From: Treponema sp.
GTDB taxonomy: Bacteria > Spirochaetota > Spirochaetia > Treponematales > Breznakiellaceae
Reading direction: 5' to 3'
Assembly: GCA_031281685.1 (NCBI GenBank)
Contig: JAITFA010000161.1
Location: 1-7,131, forward strand
Length of the DNA: 7,131 nt
Positions 1-6,498 of this stretch are shown here, piece by piece (within the stretch, counting starts at the first letter, position 1; every line of letters starts with the position of its first letter). Made by a program: the position numbers and the translations under genes. The notes beneath the pieces are model-generated. The model was not told the origin of the DNA. It saw only the letters and a program-made list of their open reading frames with translations, and searched no databases.

Positions 1-295
<295 letters not shown>

Positions 296-302
296 AATCT
301 TA

Positions 303-331
303 ATTCTATCCCAAACTGAAAAGGGTATCAA
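303..331 (-). promoter_or_regulatory. Sigma70-type promoter for the partial minus-strand gene
   Basis: Read on the minus strand, TTGATA (331-326) and TAGAAT (308-303) are separated by exactly 17 bases, close to the TTGACA/TATAAT consensus. Only 7 bases lie between the -10 box and the ATG at 295-293, so transcription would start at or within a base or two of the start codon. With no Shine-Dalgarno sequence visible, this predicts a leaderless mRNA, or else that the true start codon is further downstream. Confidence 0.6.
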
Positions 332-387
332 GTGATTTTGTGAAAAAGGCAAGAAATTTTTGTGAACTGAATATTTATAGCAGCTTT

Positions 388-417
388 AAGAACAGGACCG
401 GGGATTGTCCGGCCCTG
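388..417 (-). terminator. Rho-independent terminator after the Gfo/Idh/MocA gene
   Basis: On the minus strand, 6 bases after the TAA of the dehydrogenase gene, CAGGGCCGG (417-409) and CCGGTCCTG (401-393) form a 9-bp stem with one G-U pair and a 7-base loop, followed by TTCTT (392-388). On the plus strand the same stem has an A/C mismatch, so the minus orientation is the stronger one, matching the upstream gene. The U tract is short, so termination may be incomplete. Confidence 0.75.
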
Positions 418-422
418 CTTTC

Positions 423-1502
423 TTAGTCTCGCGGCTCAGGGCGGGAACAGGCGCTTTTCACGTTGTAGTACGAACCAGAGGCGGAGGCGTCGTGAATACC
501 GTGCATCACGTCGAGAACGTGATAGGCAAGCTCGCCAGAGGCGCGGTGAGGGCGGTTCCCGGCGATGGCTTCAGCCATGTCCGTGATGCCAATACCGCGG
601 CTGTTCTCGGAAAAATCTTTCAACAGCGGAATTTCCGACCATGTTTCGGCAAAACCTCGCCGCACATAAACCGGACCCCCAAAGCAGTTTGGATCCGGAA
701 CCCTCAGCGAACCTTCTGACCCGTAAATCTCAATGAACGGCAGGGTATGGGAATACACGTCAAAGCTCATGATGATAGTTCCAACCGCGCCAGAGGCAAA
801 GTCAAGCACGCCGGCAATATGGGTCGGTACGTCAACCGTGATGACTTCGCCATAGTGAGGCTGGCTCGTGATGGTACGGGTTTCAAAGCCTTTTTTCGCG
901 GAACCGCAGACCCGCGTGATTGGTCCAAGCAGGTTTATCAGCGCGGTCAGGTAGTATGGACCCATATCGAACATAGGCCCGCCACCGGTCTTGTAGTAGA
1001 ACTCTGGGTCTGGGTGCCAGGTTTCATGGCCATGGCCAACCATAAACGCGGTTGCGGCGAGGGGACGGCCTATCCATCCATCGTCAATGAGTTTACGGCA
1101 GGTCTGAATACCCGCGCCTAAAAAGGTGTCGGGAGCGCCGCCCACGCGCACCTTGTTTTTGGCCGCGACTTCCATCACTTCCCGCGCCTCTTCGCGTTTG
1201 GCGCAGAGCGGCTTCTCATCATACACATGCTTGCCGGCTTTGACTGCCGCAAGAGCCACGCCATAGTGGTTCTGCGGCTGGGTGATGTTGAGAACGATGT
1301 CCACATCCGGGCTGTTGATAAGGTCTTCGGTTTTGAGAATATGGGGAATTCCATAATCCGCGTTGGCTTTGGCCGCCCGCTCGTGAATGAGGTCCGTAAC
1401 AGCGCTTACTTTCACCCGTTGCCCGAACATACCCGTCAGATTCTTGAGATAGATGCCGCTGATAGCGCCTACCCCGACTATACCGATACGCTGAATAGCC
1501 AT
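423..1502 (-). CDS. Gfo/Idh/MocA-family NAD(P)-dependent sugar dehydrogenase
   Basis: A 359-residue protein, the usual length for this family, whose members oxidise or reduce hydroxyl groups of sugars, cyclitols and glycosides with NAD(P) in the cytoplasm. The N-terminal Rossmann fold shows GVGAIS (residues 10-15), and the hallmark EKP motif lies at 96-98, where K97 is the expected catalytic lysine. The second domain carries GGGPMFDMGPYYLTAL (173-188), in the position of the usual D-x-G-x-H motif, with D179 kept and Tyr in place of the common His. There is no signal peptide. The ATG at 1502-1500 overlaps the TAA of the ThuA-like gene by one base (TAATG), with AAGGAAG 9 bases upstream inside that gene, so translation is probably coupled. 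The pairing recalls ThuB with ThuA in Sinorhizobium and Agrobacterium (established), but the substrate here is unknown. A terminator follows at 417-388. Confidence 0.92.
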   Translation of the reverse strand: MAIQRIGIVGVGAISGIYLKNLTGMFGQRVKVSAVTDLIHERAAKANADYGIPHILKTEDLINSPDVDIVLNITQPQNHYGVALAAVKAGKHVYDEKPLCAKREEAREVMEVAAKNKVRVGGAPDTFLGAGIQTCRKLIDDGWIGRPLAATAFMVGHGHETWHPDPEFYYKTGGGPMFDMGPYYLTALINLLGPITRVCGSAKKGFETRTITSQPHYGEVITVDVPTHIAGVLDFASGAVGTIIMSFDVYSHTLPFIEIYGSEGSLRVPDPNCFGGPVYVRRGFAETWSEIPLLKDFSENSRGIGITDMAEAIAGNRPHRASGELAYHVLDVMHGIHDASASGSYYNVKSACSRPEPRD

Positions 1503-2227
1503 TAAAACATCTTCCTTTCGTTTTTAAAATCTTCCGCTGAATACCCATGTTCAACAGCGATCCGCTTTCCTTCCGCAGCCCAAAGCATACCCCGTTTCAT
1601 AAGCTCCCAAGCCTCTGGAATGTCGAATATATCGTTGTGATGACCCAGGGCATTATAGAAGACCCGCCCATGCCCCCAGCGTTTGGTCCACACCACTGGT
1701 ACGTCAACCTCGCCGTTAGCCGAGTGATACCATTTGACCGATACGGAGAAGCGCGTGGTCGCCAGTACCTCGTTGGCTGGGTCAACATGGAGGTAGTATT
1801 GCTCGGAGCTGACGTCAAAGTCCTTAATCCCCTCGGTAAGGGGATTGGAGCTGCTGATGATATTAACACGGTATGGAGTACCGTCGCCACCCGGATGGGA
1901 AACCCAGTTCGCGCCGGTAACAAACTGCCATCCCACATTGGTTCTGAAGGAGTCGCACATACCCCCATGACAGCCCGCCATGCCAACGCCTGAACCGATT
2001 GCTTCCATAACTGACCCTTCCTGCTCATTGGTAAGCTGGCCGCCTGTCCAGACCGGCGCGAGCAGGTCCAGAGACATAAGGTAATCCTTGTCTTCCAGAA
2101 CCGTGAGCGTTTCTGAGAGAGTAAGCTCAAAGCCCTCGGATTCAAGAAAGTCTTTGAAACGCGCACTCACCAGCTTTGGTTCATGCCCGTCCCAGCCTCC
2201 ACAGAGGATCAACGCTTTTCTTTTCAT
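1502..2227 (-). CDS. ThuA-like domain protein (sugar/glycoside utilisation)
   Basis: A 241-residue protein made of a single ThuA-like domain, a class-I glutamine-amidotransferase-like fold found in trehalose and other sugar-utilisation loci. Visible landmarks are the N-terminal strand ALILCGGWDGHE (5-16), the nucleophile-elbow segment GMAGCHGGM (82-90, with C86), SSEQYYLHVDP (140-150) and the strongly conserved C-terminal WTKRWGHGRVFYNALGHH (170-187). It is cytoplasmic, with no signal peptide. The start ATG at 2227-2225 has a good Shine-Dalgarno sequence (AAAGGAAA) about 6 bases upstream. It is the first gene of a two-gene unit with the Gfo/Idh/MocA dehydrogenase. In rhizobia ThuA and ThuB act together on 3-keto-type disaccharide intermediates (established for trehalose-related sugars); a similar lyase or hydrolase role on a keto-glycoside is inference here. 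No transporter or regulator gene lies within the window. Confidence 0.9.
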   Translation of the reverse strand: MKRKALILCGGWDGHEPKLVSARFKDFLESEGFELTLSETLTVLEDKDYLMSLDLLAPVWTGGQLTNEQEGSVMEAIGSGVGMAGCHGGMCDSFRTNVGWQFVTGANWVSHPGGDGTPYRVNIISSSNPLTEGIKDFDVSSEQYYLHVDPANEVLATTRFSVSVKWYHSANGEVDVPVVWTKRWGHGRVFYNALGHHNDIFDIPEAWELMKRGMLWAAEGKRIAVEHGYSAEDFKNERKMF

Positions 2228-2241
2228 AGAAATTTCCTTTT

Positions 2242-2256
2242 GAAGCGAACCGCTTC
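2242..2256 (-). promoter_or_regulatory. Small hairpin in the ThuA-gene leader
   Basis: GAAGCG and CGCTTC form a perfect 6-bp stem with a 3-base loop. On the minus strand it lies just upstream of the Shine-Dalgarno sequence and could affect translation. On the plus strand it is followed by TCTTTTT (2256-2262), so it also looks like a weak terminator for antisense transcription. The role cannot be decided from sequence. Confidence 0.35.
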
Positions 2257-2283
2257 TCTTTTTAAGTTAAAGATTACCCAGTT

Positions 2284-2313
2284 AGTGTACACCTGTTTCT
2301 GATTTGTACACAA
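2284..2313 (-). promoter_or_regulatory. Candidate promoter for the ThuA/dehydrogenase unit
   Basis: On the minus strand TTGTGT (2313-2308) and TACACT (2289-2284) are separated by 18 bases, a fair match to a sigma70 promoter. Start of transcription would be near 2277, giving a leader of about 50 bases. Both elements overlap copies of the TGTACAC box, which fits control by a repressor or activator, but also means the hexamers could be operator and not promoter sequence. Confidence 0.4.
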
Positions 2314-2371
2314 GCTATCGCTCATTGCGGGCTGTGCGTATAGCGAATGTGTTTGAGCTTCTCGTATACAC
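2285..2371. promoter_or_regulatory. Three GTRTACAC-type boxes in the divergent region, possible operators
   Basis: Three direct copies are visible on the plus strand: GTGTACAC (2285-2292), TTGTACAC (2304-2311) and GTATACAC (2364-2371), each followed by two bases and a G. The first is a perfect 8-bp palindrome and the second contains the palindrome TGTACA. The first two are 19 bases apart and cover the -10 and -35 of the minus-strand promoter; the third ends directly before the cheW -35. Repeated palindromic boxes at a sugar-operon promoter suggest binding sites for a transcription factor (inference). Confidence 0.4.
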
Positions 2372-2401
2372 TTGAAAGAAAACTATATGCAATGCTATAC
2401 T
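2372..2401 (+). promoter_or_regulatory. Sigma70-type promoter of the cheW-recN operon
   Basis: TTGAAA (2372-2377) and TATACT (2396-2401) are separated by 18 bases, and the -10 is preceded by TGC, giving an extended -10 element. Transcription would begin near 2408, leaving a leader of only about 13 bases that holds the Shine-Dalgarno AGGGG (2410-2414), 6 bases before the cheW ATG. This is the best promoter visible for the five-gene operon. Confidence 0.65.
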
Positions 2402-2420
2402 AATCCAAAAGGGGATAAGT

Positions 2421-2894
2421 ATGGCCGAACAACAACAATTAGTTACATTTCAGCTTGGCGAAGAGTTATATGGGATCAATATTATGGATGTGAAGGAGAT
2501 CGTCCGTGTTCAGACAATTCGGACAATTCCGAACGCTCCTTCGTATGTTGAAGGTATCTTTAACCTTCGCAGTGAGATCATTCCTATTGTGAACCTGCAT
2601 AAGCGGTTTCATCTGCGGAAGCTGGCGGCATCCGAGGAAGATGAGCTACTGTCCGGCTTTGTCATTCTGGATATTGATGGCATGAAGCTGGGGGTTATCA
2701 TTGATCGCGTGTCGCGGGTGGTTACTATCGAAAAGGAAGATATTCAGCCACCGCCGCAAATGGTGGCTGGTATAGGCGCGGAGTATATTCAGGGAGTTGT
2801 ACGTCAGGAGCATGGCTATCTTGTCATTCTGGGTATCCGCGATCTCTTTAATCCCAAAGAACTCCAGAAACTTGTCGGGCTTAATGTTGCTTAA
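2421..2894 (+). CDS. cheW: Chemotaxis coupling protein CheW
   Basis: A 157-residue single CheW (SH3-like double beta-barrel) domain, typical length for the family. CheW links methyl-accepting chemoreceptors to the kinase CheA in membrane-associated arrays. The sequence begins QLVTFQLGEELYGINIMDVKEI (residues 6-27 region), followed by IPNAPSYVEGIFNLRSEIIPIVNL (36-59 region), FVILDIDGMKLGVIIDRVSRV (80-100 region) and the C-terminal helix, all normal CheW landmarks. The usual NLRG is NLRS here (S51), and the usual DLR after it is NLH (58-60). No P4/P5 kinase or receiver domain is attached. It is the first gene of the operon, expressed from the promoter at 2372-2401, and its stop is 2 bases before the next ATG. 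In treponemes CheW commonly sits in such a mixed operon (from memory). Confidence 0.95.
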   Translation: MAEQQQLVTFQLGEELYGINIMDVKEIVRVQTIRTIPNAPSYVEGIFNLRSEIIPIVNLHKRFHLRKLAASEEDELLSGFVILDIDGMKLGVIIDRVSRVVTIEKEDIQPPPQMVAGIGAEYIQGVVRQEHGYLVILGIRDLFNPKELQKLVGLNVA

Positions 2895-2896
2895 AC

Positions 2897-3928
2897 ATGA
2901 AAATTGAAGTCTATTCTCCAACCATCAGGCGGAAGGAGATGGACGCGGTTTTGACGGCGCTGGTGGAAGATCAGATTGGCCCAGGCGAGCAAACTAGACT
3001 TCTGTTGCAACACGCGAAGGAATCACTGGGTTTTGATTACTGCCTAGCCTTGCGAAGTCCGGCTATCACATTGTACATGGCGCTGAAACTACTCAACCTT
3101 GAGGATGGCGCGGGGATACTGATTCCTGCGCTCTCGCCCCGTTACTATCTGCGTGTTATTGAGGACTTGCGCCTCTGTCCCCTGTATTGCGACGTAGCTC
3201 CGTTTTCCGCATGTGTGAGCCGTGAGACCATTGAGGCAGCTATGAGCGCCAGACCGGAAGGCGTTGCGCCGCGTGTCGTCATTCTTCATCATACGCTGGG
3301 CTTTGCGCCGGACGCCGCTGCCATTAGCCAGATCGGGCTTCCGGTTATTGAAGACATTTCTCAGAGCTATGGCACGGTACGGGAAGAAGGAAAGCCCCTG
3401 TCTTCCTCAATGTTTGCGATACTGGGGCTTGAGGCACGGGATATGCTCACTGCGGGTTGTGGAGCCTTGCTTTACTCGGTGAATCGCCGCGACGCCTCAG
3501 TGTTGCGGAACCGTGAGAGCGTGCTGCCAGAATACCAACTGCCGGATATGAACGCGGCAATGGCGACTGTGCAGTTCCGGGAGGCCGCTAAAAACCTTGA
3601 GAAGCGTCGGGAGATCGCGCAAATCTATGTCCAGAGCGCCATGCGGACGCGGCATAAGCGTTTCATACAGGATGAATCCTACAACAACTATGCCTTTCCC
3701 CTGATCCTTGAGAGCGGCGTGAAAGATGTGAAGGCTTATGCTAAACGCAAGGAAATTGTCGTGGAAAGCGCCTTTGACGAGACGCTTGTGGGAAGCGGCG
3801 CGATTCCTTCGAGTCTCTGCCCTGAAAGTTACTCCCTGTCTCTGCGAACCGTGCTTTTCCCCCTCTATCCCCGCCTGGGGACTCTAGCCATCGAGAAAAT
3901 TGCTAAGCTGATTGGTACATTGCCATAA
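2897..3928 (+). CDS. DegT/DnrJ/EryC1/StrS-fold protein lacking the PLP lysine (probable pseudo-aminotransferase)
   Basis: A 343-residue protein with the layout of sugar aminotransferases of the DegT family (fold type I, PLP), which normally make amino-sugars. Family landmarks survive in part: LHHTLGFAPD (130-139) for the H-x-x-G-x-x-x-D segment, and PVIEDISQSYG (149-159) with D153 and Q156, positions that contact the PLP ring. But the segment that should read F-S-x-x-x-x-K-x-L-x-x-G-E-G-G reads FAILGLEARDMLTAGCGA (173-190), with R181 near the lysine position, and no lysine occurs between K166 and K222. The phosphate-binding S-G-T is also changed (RSPAITLY, 53-60). It therefore probably cannot form the internal aldimine. 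The start is 2 bases after the cheW stop with no clear Shine-Dalgarno sequence, implying translational coupling; nadK follows after 11 bases. The exact alignment at R181 is by eye. Function unknown. Confidence 0.8.
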   Translation: MKIEVYSPTIRRKEMDAVLTALVEDQIGPGEQTRLLLQHAKESLGFDYCLALRSPAITLYMALKLLNLEDGAGILIPALSPRYYLRVIEDLRLCPLYCDVAPFSACVSRETIEAAMSARPEGVAPRVVILHHTLGFAPDAAAISQIGLPVIEDISQSYGTVREEGKPLSSSMFAILGLEARDMLTAGCGALLYSVNRRDASVLRNRESVLPEYQLPDMNAAMATVQFREAAKNLEKRREIAQIYVQSAMRTRHKRFIQDESYNNYAFPLILESGVKDVKAYAKRKEIVVESAFDETLVGSGAIPSSLCPESYSLSLRTVLFPLYPRLGTLAIEKIAKLIGTLP

Positions 3929-3939
3929 AGGAGATAAGT

Positions 3940-4830
3940 ATGCTCAAGAAGGCGTTGCTCTTTATCAATACCTACAAGACCGGCGCCCAGGCTCTGGCAG
4001 ATGAAATAAACGAGGAACTCACAAGGCAAGGCTTCCTCACTGATAAATTGTCGCTGGAGTCTGAAGAGTCTAAAGCCGAGGCTTCGGCGCTTAACCTATA
4101 CGATCTCGCGTTCAGCCTGGGCGGGGACGGAACCGTACTGTTTGCGGCGCGCGCTTTGGCGTGTTTCGGTACGCCAATCTTCCCGATCCATTTAGGGACG
4201 CTTGGGTTTATCGCGTCTGTGCTGCCTGAGCAATGGGCTGACACGTTTAGACAATGGCAGGCGGGCAAGGTGGGGCTTTCCCGGCGGCTCATGCTTGAAG
4301 TGCGGGTTGAACGGGCTGATAAGGTTGTGGTACTCGGAACCTGTCTTAACGATATTGTTATTTCCGCGTCAGGCATCGCCAAACTGATACGCCTCAAGGT
4401 AGAGTTCAGCGCGTCGCTTGGTCTCGGTGAATACCGCTCTGATGGGCTGATCGTTGCCACGCCGACCGGTTCTACCGCCTATTCCATGTCAGCCGGCGGC
4501 CCGATCCTCGATCCTGAGATGGACGCGCTTATCATTAACTCAATCTGCTCTTTCAGTCTGTCGAGCAGGCCGCTTGTCGTGCCTGCCGGTGAAACCATTG
4601 TTATAAGAGTTGAGTCGTGCCAGCGTAGCGGCGTGCTTCTGACCCTCGATGGTCAAGTTACCCAGAGCCTTGAACCCAATGACCGCATATATGTGAAACA
4701 AGCGCCCTATCGGGCTACCTTTATCGCGTCAGACCGGAGCGTGTTTTACGAGGCGCTCCGCGCCAAGCTCTCGTGGTCTGGTAGCGCAGGCGGCGCTGGC
4801 AAAGCTGGCGATGGAGGCGGCCATGCTTGA
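3940..4830 (+). CDS. nadK: NAD kinase (ATP-NAD kinase)
   Basis: A 296-residue cytoplasmic enzyme that phosphorylates NAD to NADP, the only route to NADP in bacteria. The defining GGDGT motif is at 61-65 with catalytic D63 in SLGGDGTVLFAAR; HLGTLGFIA (84-92) follows, then LNDIVIS (136-142), where the family usually has NE and this protein has ND, and the glycine-rich DGLIVATPTGSTAYSMSAGG (168-187). LTLDGQ (234-239) marks the C-terminal beta domain. Length is normal for bacterial NadK. A strong Shine-Dalgarno AGGAG (3929-3933) lies 6 bases before the ATG. The last 18 residues are a Gly/Ala-rich tail (SWSGSAGGAGKAGDGGGHA region) with no counterpart in the core fold; the DNA encoding it carries the recN ribosome-binding site and start codon, so the tail may be a by-product of the overlap. 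Confidence 0.95.
   Translation: MLKKALLFINTYKTGAQALADEINEELTRQGFLTDKLSLESEESKAEASALNLYDLAFSLGGDGTVLFAARALACFGTPIFPIHLGTLGFIASVLPEQWADTFRQWQAGKVGLSRRLMLEVRVERADKVVVLGTCLNDIVISASGIAKLIRLKVEFSASLGLGEYRSDGLIVATPTGSTAYSMSAGGPILDPEMDALIINSICSFSLSSRPLVVPAGETIVIRVESCQRSGVLLTLDGQVTQSLEPNDRIYVKQAPYRATFIASDRSVFYEALRAKLSWSGSAGGAGKAGDGGGHA
4813..4817 (+). promoter_or_regulatory. recN Shine-Dalgarno sequence that decides the start
   Basis: GGAGG at 4813-4817 stands 5 bases before ATG 4823. An in-frame ATG at 4811 exists, but it overlaps this site and has no ribosome-binding sequence of its own at a workable distance. The protein starting at 4823 begins MLEELSIRNFALIE, which is how RecN proteins normally begin. 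Confidence 0.85.
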
Positions 4831-6493
4831 AGAACTGAGTATCAGAAATTTCGCCCTTATTGAAAATCTATCCCTTAGCTTTGATCGGGGATTCACCGTG
4901 TTAAGCGGTGAAACCGGCGCAGGCAAGTCCATCATTGTAGGCGCCTTGAGCTTTTTGTTAGGCGCAAAGGCGGACGCCAACTCGATCCGCAGCGGCGCTG
5001 AGGAAACCAGCGTGTCCGCCGCGATTTCGGTAAACGCGAAAAACGATGAGGCTCGCGCTTGGCTTACCCAGCGGGACATTCTTTTGGACGAAGATCGGCT
5101 TGTTGTGAGACGGAACCTCAAAACCAGCGGGCGCGGTTCCATGTATATCCAGAATGTGCCGCTCACCCGCAATGAGCTTGCGGAGTTCATGGCTCTGCTC
5201 TTTGACCTGCACGGCCAGCATACCCATGAATCCCTGCTGAGGCGGGAGAATCATCGCAAGTATCTGGACCGTTTTGCCCTGCTTGAAACTGAGACCACTG
5301 CGTATAACGAGCGGTTTCTTGAGCTGGCTGAGAAAAAGAAGGCGTTTGAGGCAAAGCTAAGTTCAGCGCGAGAACGGGAAGAACAGCTTGAGATACTGCG
5401 TTATGCGATAGAGGAAATCACGAGCGCCGCGCCTAAAAGCGGGGAGATTCGGGAACTGGAAAACGAGGCTGCGCGTCTGGGAGACTTCGAGAAACTAGCG
5501 GAACAGGTGAATAACGCCGCAGGTTCCTTCTTTGATGATGAAGTTTCGGTTCTGAGCTTGGCGCGCAGAACCCGTCCGGCGCTTGAAAGCGCTGTTGCCA
5601 TTGACGAATCGCTCGCCACGCTTCGTAAGCGTGTGGATGACCTTTATTACGAAGCCGAGGACATTGCCAGCGAATTCCGCGCCTATCGTGAGGAACTGAC
5701 GTATGACCCCCGTCGTCTTGAAGAAGTGGAGGAACGGCTTGCCCTGCTCTACCGGCTCAAGAAAAAGTATGGAAACGGGGACGAAGCCGCGCTCCTGCGA
5801 TACCGGGCTGAGGCTGAGGCGGAGATTGACGCGCTTTCCCACGCTGAGGAAAACCGGGAAAAGCTAAAAGAAGAGATTGCGGCGCTTGAAAAAGACATTG
5901 CCACCCGCGCCATAAGCATAAGCGCGAAACGCAAAGCCGCCGCGTTGCGCTTGGGTTCGACAGTGGGCGAAGTCCTTGGGCGACTGGGTATGCCTGCGGC
6001 GCGTTTTCTGGTTACGGTTAAAACCAGCCCCGTTGGACCGTGGGGCATGGATGAGGTGAACTTTCTTATATCAGCCAATAAGGGCGAGCCTGAAAAACCG
6101 CTTGCCCGCATAGCCAGTGGCGGCGAGCTATCCCGTATCATGCTGGCCATCAAAACCGCGCTTTCCGGCGCTGACACGCTTGAAACGCTGGTGTTTGACG
6201 AGATCGATACCGGCATCGGTGGAGAAGTTGCCATAACTGTAGGTGAATATCTGGCGAGGATTAGCGCCCTGAAGCAGATCTTCTGCGTTACCCATCTGGC
6301 CAGTATCGCGGTTCGTGCCGATAATCATGTTAAAGTCGTGAAGACATCCGAGGGTGAACGGACTATCACTAGTGTCAAGGAACTGCGCTCAAAAGAACAG
6401 CGTGAAGAAATAGCGCGTATGCTCTCTGGCGATGCGGGAACCGCAGCACTCGCCCATGCCGATGACTTACTCGCAAAATATCATCATAGGTGA
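4823..6493 (+). CDS. recN: DNA repair protein RecN (SMC-like ATPase)
   Basis: A 556-residue SMC-family ATPase that acts early in double-strand-break repair by recombination, tethering and organising broken DNA in the nucleoid; E. coli RecN is of nearly the same length. With the start at 4823, Walker A GETGAGKS is at 29-36 (K35), FDLHGQHTH at 127-135 corresponds to the Q-loop region, the ABC signature SGGEL is at 422-426, Walker B LVFDEIDTGIGG follows with D449 and E450, and CVTHLASIA holds the H-loop histidine (H481). Between the two ATPase halves, residues of roughly 150-370 are Glu/Lys/Arg/Ala-rich and predicted coiled coil, broken in the middle as in other RecN proteins. The start overlaps the nadK stop by 8 bases. 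No LexA-type operator was seen, which is expected for an internal operon gene. Confidence 0.96.
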   Translation: MLEELSIRNFALIENLSLSFDRGFTVLSGETGAGKSIIVGALSFLLGAKADANSIRSGAEETSVSAAISVNAKNDEARAWLTQRDILLDEDRLVVRRNLKTSGRGSMYIQNVPLTRNELAEFMALLFDLHGQHTHESLLRRENHRKYLDRFALLETETTAYNERFLELAEKKKAFEAKLSSAREREEQLEILRYAIEEITSAAPKSGEIRELENEAARLGDFEKLAEQVNNAAGSFFDDEVSVLSLARRTRPALESAVAIDESLATLRKRVDDLYYEAEDIASEFRAYREELTYDPRRLEEVEERLALLYRLKKKYGNGDEAALLRYRAEAEAEIDALSHAEENREKLKEEIAALEKDIATRAISISAKRKAAALRLGSTVGEVLGRLGMPAARFLVTVKTSPVGPWGMDEVNFLISANKGEPEKPLARIASGGELSRIMLAIKTALSGADTLETLVFDEIDTGIGGEVAITVGEYLARISALKQIFCVTHLASIAVRADNHVKVVKTSEGERTITSVKELRSKEQREEIARMLSGDAGTAALAHADDLLAKYHHR

Positions 6494-6498
6494 AAAGA

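Noticed and set aside
405..1993. Plus-strand open frames at 405-719, 747-1121, 1227-1505 and 1547-1993
   Set aside because: They lie inside the two well-supported minus-strand genes and show no protein-family features; they are antisense shadows.
2314..2344. Inverted GCTAT / ATAGC pair between the divergent promoters
   Set aside because: Only five bases pair across a 21-base gap, which is expected by chance in a region of this size.
4729..6328. Minus-strand open frames opposite nadK and recN
   Set aside because: They are low-complexity Ser/Ala/Arg-rich translations of the complementary strand of strongly conserved genes.
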